64,000 nt of DNA from Ramlibacter rhizophilus (GCF_004681965.1 NZ_SMLL01000007.1:186001-250000), one strand, 5' to 3'. Counted from the stretch's first letter, positions 21,714-32,489 are shown. Numbers and translations: made by a program. The notes: generated from the letters alone by a model not told the origin.

Positions 21714-21907
21714 CGGCAACTTCTCCGTCAGGGGACCGCGGGGCCACCAAACCTTCGGCCTCGACATGGATGAGTAGTGCGTCCTTTTAGGCGACATTGC
21801 CGCCGTCCGCAATCCAAAGTTGTCCTGAATGGCTGCGGCGTAGCCCAAGTGCTACAGGCCGGCGGCCTGCGCTACGCTGGCGTTCCCTGACCTACCCTTG
21901 CTCGCCC

Positions 21908-22903
21908 ATGCACGCCGCCTTCTACGAACGCACCGGCCCCGCGGCCGAGGTCCTGCAGCTCGCCGAGGTCCCCACGCCCACGCCCGGTGCCGGACAGGTC
22001 CGCGTCCACCTGCGCTGGTCCGGTGTGAACCCCTCCGACGTGAAGTCCCGCGCCGGCCTGCGCAGCCAGGCCATGCCCTTCCCGCAGGTGATCCCCCACA
22101 GCGACGGCATGGGCGTGATCGACGCCGTCGGCCCGGGCGTGACCGAAGCGCGCATCGGCGAGCGGGTGTGGGTGTGGAACGCGGCCTGGGGCCGGCCCTT
22201 CGGCACCGCGGCCGACTATGTGGTGCTGCCGCAGCGGCAGGCGGTGGCGCTGCCCGAGGCGACGCCCGACGAGGCCGGCGCCTGCCTGGGCATCCCCGCG
22301 CTCACCGCGCTGCATACCATGCGCATGGCTGGCGGCGTGGAGGGCAAGCGCGTGCTGGTGGCCGGCGGTGCCGGGGCCGTGGGCCACTATGCGATCCAGT
22401 TCGCGCGCCTGTTGGGGGCGCGGCAGGTGATCGCCACGGTGAGCAGCGCGCAGAAGGCGCAGATCGCGCGTGAGGCGGGGGCCGGCGTCGTCATCGACTA
22501 CCGCCACGAGGACGTGGCCGCCCGGGTGCGCGAGGCGACCGAAGGGCGCGGCGTGGACCGCATCGTCGAAGTGGACATCGCCGCCAATGCGCGGCTGGAC
22601 CTGTCCGTGCTGCGCCCGGGCGGCGAGTGCGTGGTCTATGGCAGCGGGCAGGGCGAATTCACGCTGCCCTTCTTCCCGCTGATCGCGAACAACGTGTCCC
22701 TGCACTTCTTCATCGTCTACCACCTGGCCGACGAGGACCGGCGTGCCGCCGAGGCCATCCTGCACGAGGCGCTGGCCGCCGGCCGCCTGGTGCACCGCAT
22801 CGACGAGCGCCTGCCGCTCGCGCAGATCGCCCAGGCGCACGAGAAGGTCGAGCGCGGCGAGGCGGTGGGCAATGTGGTGCTGCGGGTGGGGAACGAGCAC
22901 TGA
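21908..22903 (+). CDS. Zinc-independent quinone oxidoreductase-like MDR protein
   Basis: This 331-residue medium-chain reductase of the quinone oxidoreductase (QOR) subfamily probably reduces quinones or other electrophilic carbonyls with NADPH. The N-terminal GroES-like domain starts MHAAFYERTG and contains GVNPSDVKSR. The Rossmann fold carries AGGAGAVGHYAIQFA, the AxxGxxG nucleotide motif, around residue 155. The structural zinc cysteines of alcohol dehydrogenases are absent. The gene stands alone, divergent from the secretion genes and convergent with the GST-like gene, from which a foldback repeat separates it. The substrate is unknown. Confidence 0.88.
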   Translation: MHAAFYERTGPAAEVLQLAEVPTPTPGAGQVRVHLRWSGVNPSDVKSRAGLRSQAMPFPQVIPHSDGMGVIDAVGPGVTEARIGERVWVWNAAWGRPFGTAADYVVLPQRQAVALPEATPDEAGACLGIPALTALHTMRMAGGVEGKRVLVAGGAGAVGHYAIQFARLLGARQVIATVSSAQKAQIAREAGAGVVIDYRHEDVAARVREATEGRGVDRIVEVDIAANARLDLSVLRPGGECVVYGSGQGEFTLPFFPLIANNVSLHFFIVYHLADEDRRAAEAILHEALAAGRLVHRIDERLPLAQIAQAHEKVERGEAVGNVVLRVGNEH

Positions 22904-22904
22904 C

Positions 22905-23025
22905 GAAGGTGTGAATGAATCTACTGCGCAGCCCGATCTGACGCCTGCGCTTCTCGCCGTACCCATGTACGGCTGCGATGCTCGGCGCCACCTCGGGCCG
23001 CCCGCTACGATTCCTTCACACCTTC
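22905..23025. repeat. Foldback repeat copy 1
   Basis: This 121-bp imperfect palindrome starts GAAGGTGTGAATGAAT and ends ATTCCTTCACACCTTC (15 of 16 positions complementary). A central stem GCCGTAC-CCAT-GTACGGC lies at 22956-22973. The arms between pair in part (for instance GCCCGA with TCGGGC). It fills the gap between two convergent genes, one base after the oxidoreductase stop and 12 bases before the GST-like stop. A terminator role is possible, but there is no T run. It differs from copy 2 at about nine positions. Confidence 0.85.
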
Positions 23026-23037
23026 TTTCGCCCGGTT

Positions 23038-23736
23038 TCACCCCTTCTTCAGCCGCTCGTTCTGCGGGAACATGAAGCGCTTGGCGTCTTCGTCCATCTC
23101 GGCCTTGAACGCATGCCGCGTGCGCAGGGCCTCGGCGCGCTGGGCGGCGGGGCGGGCGCTCACGGTGTCCAGCAGGCGCTTGACGTTCGGGTAGCGCTCC
23201 CAGGTGGCGTCGCCCGTGCCCAGCACGTAAGGCAGCAGCCGCGCCCAGCCCCAGAAGGCCATGTCCACGATGCCGTAGTCGGCGCCCAGCATGAAGTCAC
23301 GGCCGGCCAGGTGCTTCTCGATCACCGTCCAGTGGCGATGCGCCTCGTAGTCGTAGCGATTGAGGGCGTACTCCTGCGGCTGCGGCGCCGCATGGCGGAA
23401 ATGCACCGATTGGCCCGAGAACGGCCCGATGCCGCTGGCGATGAACATCAGCCAGGCGAGCGCCTGCGCCCGCTCGGCGCTGCCCGCCTCCAGGGGCACG
23501 AAGCGGCGCTCGCGCTCGGCCAGCCAGAGCAGGATGGCGTTGCTGTCGAACAAGGTGGTCTCGCCGTCCTGCAGCGCGGGCACCTTGGCATTGGGGTTGA
23601 CGGCCAGGAAGCGCTCGGCGAACTGCTCGCCGCGCCGGGTGTCCACCGGGACGGCCTCGTAGGGCAGGCCCAGTTCCTCCAGCAGCAGGGCGACCTTCAT
23701 GGGATTGGGCGCGGCGTTGTAGAAAAACTTCATCAT
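23038..23736 (-). CDS. Glutathione S-transferase family protein
   Basis: This 232-residue soluble protein has GST architecture. The N-terminal thioredoxin-like domain has FYNAAPNPMKVALLLEEL and the cis-proline region KVPALQDGE, followed by DSNAILLWLAE, which contacts glutathione. The helical C-terminal domain (about 90-210) contains a conserved Asp in the YGIVDMAFWGW segment. It most resembles the YfcG/Ure2-like group that often acts on disulfides, but that is a family-level inference. The start is the first of two adjacent ATG codons (23736 or 23733). It is divergent from the zinc-ribbon gene and convergent with the oxidoreductase gene. Confidence 0.87.
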   Translation of the reverse strand: MMKFFYNAAPNPMKVALLLEELGLPYEAVPVDTRRGEQFAERFLAVNPNAKVPALQDGETTLFDSNAILLWLAERERRFVPLEAGSAERAQALAWLMFIASGIGPFSGQSVHFRHAAPQPQEYALNRYDYEAHRHWTVIEKHLAGRDFMLGADYGIVDMAFWGWARLLPYVLGTGDATWERYPNVKRLLDTVSARPAAQRAEALRTRHAFKAEMDEDAKRFMFPQNERLKKG

Positions 23737-23880
23737 GTGAGGGGGCTCCGTGGAAAAGCTGCCGATTCTGGTGCACCCCGGTGACGTCGCCCCGCGGCAG
23801 GGGCATTCGGCGGCGAGCCGTGCCACAATCGCGCGGGCCGTTTCCAGCCCCCTCCGTCCCGCGACGCACGAGAGCCGCCA

Positions 23881-24351
23881 ATGTCTTGCCCTAACTGCCA
23901 TTGCCCGGACTGGACGCCCGTCCCGTCCGCCCAGCCCGCCCCTTCCGCGGGTTTCGCTGCCCGCCTTGCGAACACCGTGCGCGCCCTGTTCGGGCGCGGC
24001 GCATCGGGGGATGAGCGCCAGTGCCTGCGCTGCGGCCTGGTGTACAGCGCCCGGGCTGGCCGCAGTGAAGACGAGGAAGAGGACCTGATCGCCGAGCGCA
24101 TGTCGCGCATCGAGTCGCAGATGTCCGGCTTCAACAGCAGCCTGGCGCCGCTCGATCCTCTGCCTGAGGCGGACGGCCTGCACCTGCGTCCCAAGTACGA
24201 GATGAAGTGTGCCCGCTGCGGCCACTTCGACTTCATCGAGCCCACGCCCGACGCCGCCTGCCCGAAGTGTGGCCGCGTCTACGACAAGGTGGCTGACGCC
24301 GTGCGGCAGGAAGAGGCCAACACGCCCAAGCCCAGGAGCGTGAGCCTCTGA
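23881..24351 (+). CDS. Zinc-ribbon protein of unknown function
   Basis: This 156-residue hydrophilic protein has three zinc-ribbon-like cysteine groups: CPNCHC at the N-terminus, CLRC at about residue 43, and the pair CARC and CPKC near residues 111-130. Between them is an acidic helix (SEDEEEDLIAERM). No membrane segment or signal peptide is seen. The pattern suggests a small metal-binding structural or regulatory protein. It is divergent from the GST-like gene and convergent with the livF gene; a GC hairpin without a T run lies in the 34-bp gap after it. No function is proposed. Confidence 0.8.
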   Translation: MSCPNCHCPDWTPVPSAQPAPSAGFAARLANTVRALFGRGASGDERQCLRCGLVYSARAGRSEDEEEDLIAERMSRIESQMSGFNSSLAPLDPLPEADGLHLRPKYEMKCARCGHFDFIEPTPDAACPKCGRVYDKVADAVRQEEANTPKPRSVSL

Positions 24352-24385
24352 CCGGCGGGCGCAGCGCCCCGCGGTCCGGCGCGGC

Positions 24386-25132
24386 TTACTTCTGCTGCGC
24401 CCCCAGGTAGGTGTCGATCACCCGCGAGTCCCCCGCCAGCTGCGCGGCGGGTCCCTCCAGCACCAGTTCCCCCGTCTCCAGCACGTAGCCGTGGTCGGCC
24501 ACCTGCAGGGCCGCGCGCGCGTTCTGCTCGACCAGCAGGATGGTCACGCCGCTCGCACGCAGCCGCTCGATGGTGTTGAAGATGTCCCGCACGATGAGGG
24601 GCGCCAGGCCCAGGCTCGGCTCGTCCAGCATCAGCAGGGTGGGGCGGGACATGAGCGCGCGGCCCACGGCCAGCATCTGCCGTTCGCCGCCCGAGAGCGT
24701 GCCGGCGGCCTGCGTGCGGCGCTCGCGCAGGCGCGGAAAGAGCTCGAACACCGACTCCAGCTGGCCGCGCCAGTCGCGATTGCGCAGGCGCAGCTGCCGG
24801 TAGGCCCCGAGCAGCAGGTTGTCCTCCACGCTCATGGAGCCGAAGAGTTCGCGCCGCTCCGGCACCAGGGCGATGCCCAGCATCACCCGCTCCTCCAGCG
24901 TCAGCGGGCCGATGTCCTGTCCCTGGTACTCGATGCGCCCGCGCGCAGGCAGCACGCCCATGAGGGCATTCAGCAGCGTGGACTTGCCGGCGCCGTTGGG
25001 CCCGATGACGGTGATGACCTGCCCCGGCGCGGCGGCCAGGCCGATGCCGTGCAGCACCTCGGCGCGGCCATAGCCCGCGTGCAGGTCCTGCACGCGCAGC
25101 AGGGGCGCGGCGGAAGAAGAAGGCGTGTCCAT
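24386..25132 (-). CDS. livF: Branched-chain-type ABC importer ATPase LivF (aromatic-acid locus)
   Basis: This 248-residue ATPase of the HAAT importer family has Walker [10 protein letters not shown], the signature LSGGERQM and Walker [11 protein letters not shown]. It is the last gene of a leftward operon: feruloyl-CoA synthetase, binding protein, livH, fused livM-livG, livF. The ATG at 25132 lies five bases after the stop of the fused gene. Given the CoA ligase at the head of the operon, the transported solute is more likely a hydroxycinnamate or other aromatic acid than an amino acid. That is inference from context. Confidence 0.9.
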   Translation of the reverse strand: MDTPSSSAAPLLRVQDLHAGYGRAEVLHGIGLAAAPGQVITVIGPNGAGKSTLLNALMGVLPARGRIEYQGQDIGPLTLEERVMLGIALVPERRELFGSMSVEDNLLLGAYRQLRLRNRDWRGQLESVFELFPRLRERRTQAAGTLSGGERQMLAVGRALMSRPTLLMLDEPSLGLAPLIVRDIFNTIERLRASGVTILLVEQNARAALQVADHGYVLETGELVLEGPAAQLAGDSRVIDTYLGAQQK

Positions 25133-25137
25133 GGCGT

Positions 25138-26907
<1,770 letters not shown>

Positions 26908-26909
26908 GC

Positions 26910-27947
26910 TCAATGCTCCTCGTCGGAGTGGCCACCGGCGATGGAGCGCCACAAGAGAATCGGGATGATCAGCGTGAAGACGATCACCTCCTTGAAGGCG
27001 CTGGCCCAGAAGGAGGCGAAGGCCTCGACGATGCCCACGAAGAGCGCCCCCACGGCGGCGGCGGGGTAGCTGGCCAGCCCGCCGATCACGGCGGCGACGA
27101 AGCCCTTCAAGCCGATCAGGAAGCCCGAGTCGTAGAAGACCGTGGTGGTCGGGCCGATCAGCAGGCCCGAGAGCGCCCCGATCAGGGCCGCCATGGCCAG
27201 CGTGAGGCGGCCGGCCGAATGCGAGGAAATGCCCATGAGGCGCGCCCCCAGCCGGTTGATGGCCGTGGCCCGCAGGGCCTTGCCATAGACGCTTCGCTCG
27301 AAGAACAGCCACAGCAGCACCATCAGCGCGATGGTGCTGCCGGCGATGATGATGGCCTGTCCGCTCACGGTCAGCGTGCCGGCCGACAGGCGCTCGTCCC
27401 AGAACGGCGGGTTGCGGAAACCTTCGGCGCCGAAGAAGAGCAGGGCCAGACCCATCATCGCGAAGTGCACGCCCACCGAGACGATCAGCAGCACCAGCGT
27501 GCTCGCGTCCTCCAGCGACTGGTAGGCCACGCGATAGACCAGCGGCCCGAAGGAGGCCACGAGGCCCAGGGTCAGGAGGGCCTGCACGATCATCGGAAAG
27601 CGCTGCGGCGCAGCCCAGGCGGTGAGCAGCGCCAGGGCCACGGGCAGGGCCACCAGGCGCAGCGTGGCCTTGACCGCCGCGCCAGCGCCGCGCTGCCGCC
27701 CGACGCTGAAGGCCTCCATGGCGGCGGCCAGCGCCGCCAGGCACAGCAGCAGCCATACGGTGCCGGGCACCCGGCCGGTCTGCAGCAGCGCGAGGGTCAG
27801 GGCGCCGTAGGCGACGAACTCGCCCTGCGGCACGAAGATGATGCGGGTGACCGCGAAGACCAGCACCGTGGCCAGTCCGAGCAGGGCATAGATGGCGCCA
27901 TTGGTGATGCCGTCGATGACGAGGATGCCCGCGATGGTGAGGTCCAT
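26910..27947 (-). CDS. livH: Branched-chain-type ABC importer permease LivH
   Basis: This 345-residue integral membrane permease of the HAAT family starts [20 protein letters not shown], with the conserved [10 protein letters not shown] region in its first helix. It has about eight hydrophobic segments and the late loop [14 protein letters not shown] typical of LivH. It ends two bases before the fused livM-livG gene. A 355-bp gap separates it from the binding-protein gene upstream. The gap holds foldback repeat copy 2 and several GAACGG-type inverted repeats, which may lower permease expression relative to the binding protein. Confidence 0.9.
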   Translation of the reverse strand: MDLTIAGILVIDGITNGAIYALLGLATVLVFAVTRIIFVPQGEFVAYGALTLALLQTGRVPGTVWLLLCLAALAAAMEAFSVGRQRGAGAAVKATLRLVALPVALALLTAWAAPQRFPMIVQALLTLGLVASFGPLVYRVAYQSLEDASTLVLLIVSVGVHFAMMGLALLFFGAEGFRNPPFWDERLSAGTLTVSGQAIIIAGSTIALMVLLWLFFERSVYGKALRATAINRLGARLMGISSHSAGRLTLAMAALIGALSGLLIGPTTTVFYDSGFLIGLKGFVAAVIGGLASYPAAAVGALFVGIVEAFASFWASAFKEVIVFTLIIPILLWRSIAGGHSDEEH

Positions 27948-28072
27948 GTTGTTCTTGGGGCCGAGGGCCCGTGGGTCGAGGGCTGGAGCTTAGTCGGTGC
28001 GCAGGGCTGGCGCTGCACGGGCTCCCGCGACGGCAGCGCTTCTTGTTGGGAGAGAGGGCTTCGAGAGGCTCA

Positions 28073-28193
28073 GAAGGTGTGAATGAATCTACTGCGCGTC
28101 CCGATCTGGCGCCTGCGCTTCTCGCCGTACGCTTGTACGGCTGCGACGCTCCGCACCACCTCGGGCCGCTCGCTACGATTCCTTCACACCTTC
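28073..28193. repeat. Foldback repeat copy 2
   Basis: This 121-bp element has the same length and ends as copy 1. The central stem GCCGTAC and GTACGGC (28124-28141) is identical, but the tetraloop is GCTT instead of CCAT. It lies in the non-coding gap between the binding-protein and livH genes of one operon, where the foldback could act as an attenuator or mRNA-stabilising structure. Confidence 0.85.
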
Positions 28194-28199
28194 TCCGCC

Positions 28200-28277
28200 C
28201 GAACGGCGGGATATGCCGTTCGCCCAAAGCGCGAACGGCGAGCACAAACACCCGTTCGCCCTGAGCCTGTCGAAGGG
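28200..28277. repeat. Cluster of short GAACGG inverted repeats with REP-like unit
   Basis: CGAACGGC (28200-28207) and GCCGTTCG (28215-28222) form an 8-bp stem. A further GCGAACGGCG follows at 28231. At 28252-28277 is a copy of the common REP-like unit containing GCCCTGAGCCTGTCGAAGG, which recurs three times at 52.2-52.35 kb. All lie in the gap after the binding-protein gene. No ORF was seen in this gap (27948-28302). Confidence 0.7.
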
Positions 28278-28302
28278 CGGTCGCACAGGTGCCGCTCTCT
28301 CC

Positions 28303-29442
28303 TTACTTCTCCACCTTCCAGTCCCCATTGACCACCTTCACCACCACGGCGCTGTTGTCGCCATAGCCCCAGTGGTCGTCTTTGGTCCAGTTCATCACGC
28401 CGTGCGAGAAGGTGGTCTTGCCCATGCCTTCGATGGCATCGCGCAGGGCGGTGCGGAACTCGGGCGTTCCGGGCTTGCCCTTCTTCATGGCGATGGGAAC
28501 CGCCTTTTCCAGCACGATCAGCGCGTCGTAGCCGTGGCCGGCGAACTGGTTGCGGCTGCCGGCGCCGTAGGCCTGCTCGTACTTCTGCACGAAGTCGGTC
28601 GCGAGCTTCTTCGACGGATGGTCGTCCGGGAGCTGCTCGGGTGCGATCACGGGGCCGGAGACGACGAAGGCGCCCTCGACGTCCTTGCCGCCCACGCGCA
28701 TCAGGTCACGGGTGGCGGCGGCGTGCGTCTGGTAGATCTTGCCCTTGAAGCCGCGCTCGACGACGGCCTTGTGCGGCATGGCCGCGCCGCTGCCCGAAGC
28801 GACGATGAGCATCGCGTCGGGGTTGGCGGAGACCAGCTTCAGGGCCTGGCCGGTGACGCTGGTGTCGGTGCGGGCGAAGCGCTCGGCGGCCACCACCTTG
28901 ATGCCGGCGGGCTCGGCGAGCTTCTTGAAGTCGTTGAGCCAGCCTTCGCCGTAGGCGTCGGTGTAGCCCAGGAAGCCCACGGTCTTGACGCCCTGCTTCT
29001 TCATGTGGTCCACCATGGCCTTGGCCATGACGGCGTTGGACTGCGGCAGGCGGAAGCTCCAGGTGTCCTTGCCGGGCGGCAGCTGCGCGGGCGAGGCCAT
29101 GAGCTGCGTGGTCTTGTTCTCGGCCGCGACGTCGGCCATGGCGATGGCCACGGGCGTGGCGGCCGAGCCGATGATGAGATCCACCTTCTCGTCGGTCGCG
29201 AAGCGGCGCGCATTGCGCACGCCGGCCGTCGGGTCGGTGGCGTCGTCCAGCACGATCAGGCGCACCGGCTCGCCGGCGATGGTCTTTGGCCACAGCTTGA
29301 ACTGGTTGGCCATGGGGATGCCCAGGCCCGAGGCCGGCCCGGTCAGGGGCAGGCTCACGCCCACGGTGATCTCGGCCAGCGCGGCGGCCGACATCGACAA
29401 GGCCGCCGCGGCGACCAGGACTTTCTTCAGGAACGGCTTCAT
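28303..29442 (-). CDS. Periplasmic substrate-binding protein of HAAT importer (aromatic-acid locus)
   Basis: This 379-residue type I periplasmic binding protein has a signal peptide (MKPFLKKVLVAAAALSMSAA, cleavage near ALA-E at residue 23). The mature start ITVGVSLPLTGPASGLGIP is typical of the LivJ/LivK family. The ATG at 29442 has AAGGAGA seven bases upstream. It is cotranscribed with the CoA synthetase gene, 34 bp upstream, and precedes the permease and ATPase genes. The ligand is probably an aromatic acid such as a hydroxycinnamate, inferred from the neighbouring enzyme. Confidence 0.88.
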   Translation of the reverse strand: MKPFLKKVLVAAAALSMSAAALAEITVGVSLPLTGPASGLGIPMANQFKLWPKTIAGEPVRLIVLDDATDPTAGVRNARRFATDEKVDLIIGSAATPVAIAMADVAAENKTTQLMASPAQLPPGKDTWSFRLPQSNAVMAKAMVDHMKKQGVKTVGFLGYTDAYGEGWLNDFKKLAEPAGIKVVAAERFARTDTSVTGQALKLVSANPDAMLIVASGSGAAMPHKAVVERGFKGKIYQTHAAATRDLMRVGGKDVEGAFVVSGPVIAPEQLPDDHPSKKLATDFVQKYEQAYGAGSRNQFAGHGYDALIVLEKAVPIAMKKGKPGTPEFRTALRDAIEGMGKTTFSHGVMNWTKDDHWGYGDNSAVVVKVVNGDWKVEK

Positions 29443-29476
29443 GCGTGTCTCCTTGGGGTTGGCATGCGAAACTGGT

Positions 29477-31273
29477 TCAGGCGGGAACGATGACACCGTC
29501 GCCGCCGGCGTACAAGGCCTCGACGGCGTCGGCGCGGCGGGCGAGCACGGCGCGCTGGTTGATGTAGCCCTTGTCGGTGATCTCGCCCGCGTCGGCGCTG
29601 GGTGGCTCGGACAGGATCAGGGCCCGGGCCGGGCATTGGGAGGAGCCGCCGCCTTCGGCGCGCAATCGCCCGAGGCCCTCGGCCACGCGCCGAGCGAGTT
29701 CGCTGCGGTCCAGGTTCGCGGCGGCGGCGCTGGGGAAGACCAGCACGCCGACCTCGCTGCGGTCGTGCCCGGTGACCACCACGTCCTGCGCGAGCGGCGC
29801 CAGGGCCGACACCACCTTGATGCGCAGCGTGCCGGCCGACACCCAGGTGCCGGTGCCCAGCTTGAAGTCCTCGGCCACGCGGCCGTCGAACACCACGCCG
29901 CGCTCCGGATGCGCAGGATCGGCCAGGTAGCCGGCGTCGCCGATGCGGTAGAAGCCTTCCTCGTCGAAGGCCTGGGCGTTCAGCTCGGGCGCATTGCGGT
30001 AGCCGGGGAACACGCTCACGCCGCGCACCCGCATCTCCAGCTTCTCGCCGTTGGGCACCAGCTTCAGCTCCATGCCGGGCAGCACGTTGCCGATCACGCC
30101 GGGGCCGTCCAGGGCCCAGTGGGCGCTGGTCACGGCCGGCGCGGTCTCCGTCGCGCCCCAGGACGTGGTGAGCCAGACCTCCTCGCCGCGCACGCGGCGC
30201 GCCACCGCCGACAGCCGCGCCCAGGTGGAGGGGGCGAGCGCCGCACCGGCATAGAAGATCACGCGCAGCCGCGCGAACACCGCGCGCGCGAGTTCCTCGT
30301 CGGACTCCAGCAGCGGCAGCGCGAGCTCGAAGCCGCGCGGCACGTTGAACCACAGCGTGGGCTGCTTCTCGGCCAGGTTGCGCAGGGTCTTCTCCACCAG
30401 TCCCGGCGCCGGCCGGCCTTCATCGATCACCAGCGTGCCGCCGCCCCGCAACACCATGTTCAGGTTGTGGTTGGTGCCGAAGGTATGGCTCCAGGGCAAC
30501 CAGTCCACCAGCACGGGCTTCTCGTGCTCCAGGAATCGCCAGACCTGCGCCATCATCTGCTGGTTTGCGCACAGCATGCGGTGCGTGTTCACCACCACCT
30601 TGGGGTGGCCGGTGGAGCCCGAGGTGAGCAGGTACTTGGCGTGGCTGTCCGGGGTGATGGCCTCGTAGGCGGCGCGCACCGCGGGACCTTCCCGCGCGTC
30701 CAGCAGGCGGGCGAAGGGGATGGCGCCTTCGACCTCCTGCGCGCCTTCGCTGAACACCGTGGGCACGCGCAGGCCGCTGGCCGCGATGGCCGGGCCATAG
30801 GTCGCCGCATCGGCCGCGTAGATGAGTCCGGGCTGCAGTGCCTGCAGGATCGCGCGGATCTTGGCGTAGTCGCGCGTCAGGCGGCAGTAGGCACTGGAGA
30901 CGGTGCAGTGGGGAATGCCCACGTGCATCGCGGCCAGCATGAGCAGCAGGTGGTCCAGCGAGTTGTCCGAGAGCACCACCAGCGGCGCACCGGGCGCGAG
31001 GCGCCGGTCCAGCAGCCACTGCCCGATCCGGCCGATGCGCTCGCGCGTCTCCTTCCAGGACAGGCTTTGCCACTGCCCCGCCGCATCGCGCTGCGAAAAG
31101 GCTTCGGACCCGGGCGTCGCGGCCGCCCAGTGTTCGATCCATTCGCCGACGCAGCGCGCGTAGGGCTGCAGGGGCTCGGGCGAGCGCAGCACCTGCGAGC
31201 CGTCCGCGCGCGCCTCGATCAGCGTGCGCGGCGGCGCCAGCTGCTGCGCATCCGCCATCCATTGCAGTGCCAT
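29477..31273 (-). CDS. fcs: Feruloyl-CoA synthetase (hydroxycinnamate-CoA ligase)
   Basis: This adenylate-forming enzyme activates ferulate, p-coumarate or caffeate to the CoA thioester. The 598-residue protein has the P-loop-like TSGSTGHPK at 217-225, the A5-type motif SWGATETAP, and a late GDAGYL/FDGRVAEDFKL region characteristic of feruloyl-CoA synthetases. It lacks the usual catalytic-lysine motif of acetyl-CoA synthetases at the C-terminus. The ATG at 31273 has GGAG seven bases upstream; an ATG at 31288 is an alternative. It heads the operon with the importer genes. Hydratase/aldolase and vanillin dehydrogenase genes are not adjacent, so the rest of the pathway must be elsewhere. Confidence 0.87.
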   Translation of the reverse strand: MALQWMADAQQLAPPRTLIEARADGSQVLRSPEPLQPYARCVGEWIEHWAAATPGSEAFSQRDAAGQWQSLSWKETRERIGRIGQWLLDRRLAPGAPLVVLSDNSLDHLLLMLAAMHVGIPHCTVSSAYCRLTRDYAKIRAILQALQPGLIYAADAATYGPAIAASGLRVPTVFSEGAQEVEGAIPFARLLDAREGPAVRAAYEAITPDSHAKYLLTSGSTGHPKVVVNTHRMLCANQQMMAQVWRFLEHEKPVLVDWLPWSHTFGTNHNLNMVLRGGGTLVIDEGRPAPGLVEKTLRNLAEKQPTLWFNVPRGFELALPLLESDEELARAVFARLRVIFYAGAALAPSTWARLSAVARRVRGEEVWLTTSWGATETAPAVTSAHWALDGPGVIGNVLPGMELKLVPNGEKLEMRVRGVSVFPGYRNAPELNAQAFDEEGFYRIGDAGYLADPAHPERGVVFDGRVAEDFKLGTGTWVSAGTLRIKVVSALAPLAQDVVVTGHDRSEVGVLVFPSAAAANLDRSELARRVAEGLGRLRAEGGGSSQCPARALILSEPPSADAGEITDKGYINQRAVLARRADAVEALYAGGDGVIVPA

Positions 31274-31281
31274 GTCGTCTC

Positions 31282-31297
31282 CATACATGGGTGTATG
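31282..31297. promoter_or_regulatory. Candidate TetR operator at the fcs start
   Basis: CATACA-TGGG-TGTATG is a perfect inverted repeat with a 4-bp centre, located 9 bp upstream of the chosen fcs start. It lies in the 132-bp divergent gap to the TetR gene. Its minus-strand form ATACACCCATGTAT resembles the second site at 31360-31373 in ten of 14 positions. Confidence 0.6.
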
Positions 31298-31359
31298 TTT
31301 CGAGCGAACGACTGTAGAACCATCCCGCAAGCTCCGGGTTCAGGGTAAACGCTGAGTCC

Positions 31360-31373
31360 GTACACCGGTGCAT
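31360..31373. promoter_or_regulatory. Second candidate TetR operator, near the tetR start
   Basis: GTACACCGGTGCAT is an imperfect palindrome around CACCGGTG. It lies 32 bp upstream of the tetR ATG and resembles the operator at 31282-31297. A TAGAAT -10-like hexamer at 31391 is nearby. Confidence 0.4.
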
Positions 31374-31405
31374 GGAGCGCGGTCCGTCCCTAGAATCCGC
31401 CCGTC

Positions 31406-32023
31406 ATGCCCGCCGTGCGTCCGCTGCCCCCGTCCAAGCCCAAGCCACGGGCCGAGGTGGCGCGTCCGCAGCTCACGCCCGACCGCTGGGTTGATGCCGC
31501 CACCGAGGTGCTGGTGGACCAGGGCATCGACCATGTGCGCGTGGACACGCTTGCGGCCGAGCTGGGGGTCACGCGCGGCAGCTTCTACTGGCACTTCCGC
31601 GACCGCGAGGAGCTGCTGCGCCGCGTGCTGGACGCCTGGCGCACCACGGCCACCGAGCACCTCACCGCCCGGCTGGAAGGCGCGCACCGCGACCCGCGCG
31701 AGCAGATCCGCGACGTGCTGAGCCTGCCCTTCCGCGGCCGGGCCGCGAGCCGGGCGGCCCGCATCGAGCTGGCGATCCGCGCCTGGGCGCGGCGCGACGA
31801 CATGGCCCGCTTCGCGGTGGACGAGGCCGACGCCGCGCGGCTGGCCTACATCGGACAGCTGTTCTCCTCGCTCGGCTTCGGACTGGCCGAAGCGCGCTCG
31901 CGCGCGGCGCTGCTGTACGGCTTCGTCGTGGCGGAGTCGCTGTCGGCCTCGCTGCGGCCCACGCCGAGCCAGCGCGAGGCGCGCAACGAACTGGTGGCGC
32001 AGCTGCTCACGCGGGCGAGCTGA
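31406..32023 (+). CDS. TetR/AcrR-family regulator of the fcs operon
   Basis: This 205-residue regulator has an N-terminal helix-turn-helix (LAAELGVTRGSFYWHFRDREEL, about residues 50-72). The helical C-terminal ligand domain is longer than in generic TetR proteins and contains FRGRAASRAARIELAIRAWARRD. It is transcribed divergently from fcs across 132 bp that hold two related palindromes. It is therefore the likely repressor of fcs-importer expression and of itself. Feruloyl-CoA-responsive regulators described so far are mainly MarR proteins, so a TetR type here is a little unusual. The inducer is unknown. Confidence 0.87.
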   Translation: MPAVRPLPPSKPKPRAEVARPQLTPDRWVDAATEVLVDQGIDHVRVDTLAAELGVTRGSFYWHFRDREELLRRVLDAWRTTATEHLTARLEGAHRDPREQIRDVLSLPFRGRAASRAARIELAIRAWARRDDMARFAVDEADAARLAYIGQLFSSLGFGLAEARSRAALLYGFVVAESLSASLRPTPSQREARNELVAQLLTRAS

Positions 32024-32096
32024 ACCTCCGGGTTTGCCGGGTGGTTATGTCATTCCATGAGGGGTTATGCTGGCGGGCTTCCCTCCTGCGTGCCCC

Positions 32097-32489
32097 ATGA
32101 CTTCATTGCAGAACCCCGCCGGTGCCGAGCCGGGCGTGACGAATCCGCCCGTGCGGCGCTTCAAGGACCCGGCCGTGCAGCCGGTCGCCGCCACGCTGGG
32201 CGAACTGCGCGAGCGCATCGATACGCTGGACGCGCAGATCGTGCAGCTGCTCGCGCAGCGCGCCCTGTGTGTGCGTGACGCCACGCGCTTCAAGCGCGAC
32301 GCCTTCCAGGTGCGCGCCCCCGAGCGCCAGGCCGAGGTCTTCCGGCGCGTGCGGCAACTGGCCGAGCAGCACGCCGACGCCTTCCCCGGGCTGCCCGACA
32401 TCGTCGAGGCCAGCTACCGCACCCTGGTGGCCGGCTTCGTCGCCGCCGAGGGGCAACTCTTCGAACAGACAGAAAGCATAGAGACATGA
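32097..32489 (+). CDS. AroQ-class chorismate mutase-like protein
   Basis: This 130-residue all-helical protein has the AroQ pattern LGELRERIDTLDAQIVQLLAQR, followed by VRDATRFK and APERQAEVFRRVRQLAEQ. Those segments supply the Arg, Lys and Gln residues that hold chorismate or isochorismate. It could be a chorismate mutase or an isochorismate-pyruvate lyase of the PchB kind. The Pro-rich first 30 residues are extra. Starts at 32097 or 32067 are both possible. Its stop overlaps the start of the Bug receptor (ATGA), and a chorismate-binding protein follows, so a chorismate-linked function is plausible. No signal peptide is seen. Confidence 0.78.
   Translation: MTSLQNPAGAEPGVTNPPVRRFKDPAVQPVAATLGELRERIDTLDAQIVQLLAQRALCVRDATRFKRDAFQVRAPERQAEVFRRVRQLAEQHADAFPGLPDIVEASYRTLVAGFVAAEGQLFEQTESIET

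Noticed and set aside
22905-23025. Foldback repeat copy 1 as an insertion sequence
   Set aside because: It has no room for a transposase, no clear target duplication, and its arms and central stem look structural.
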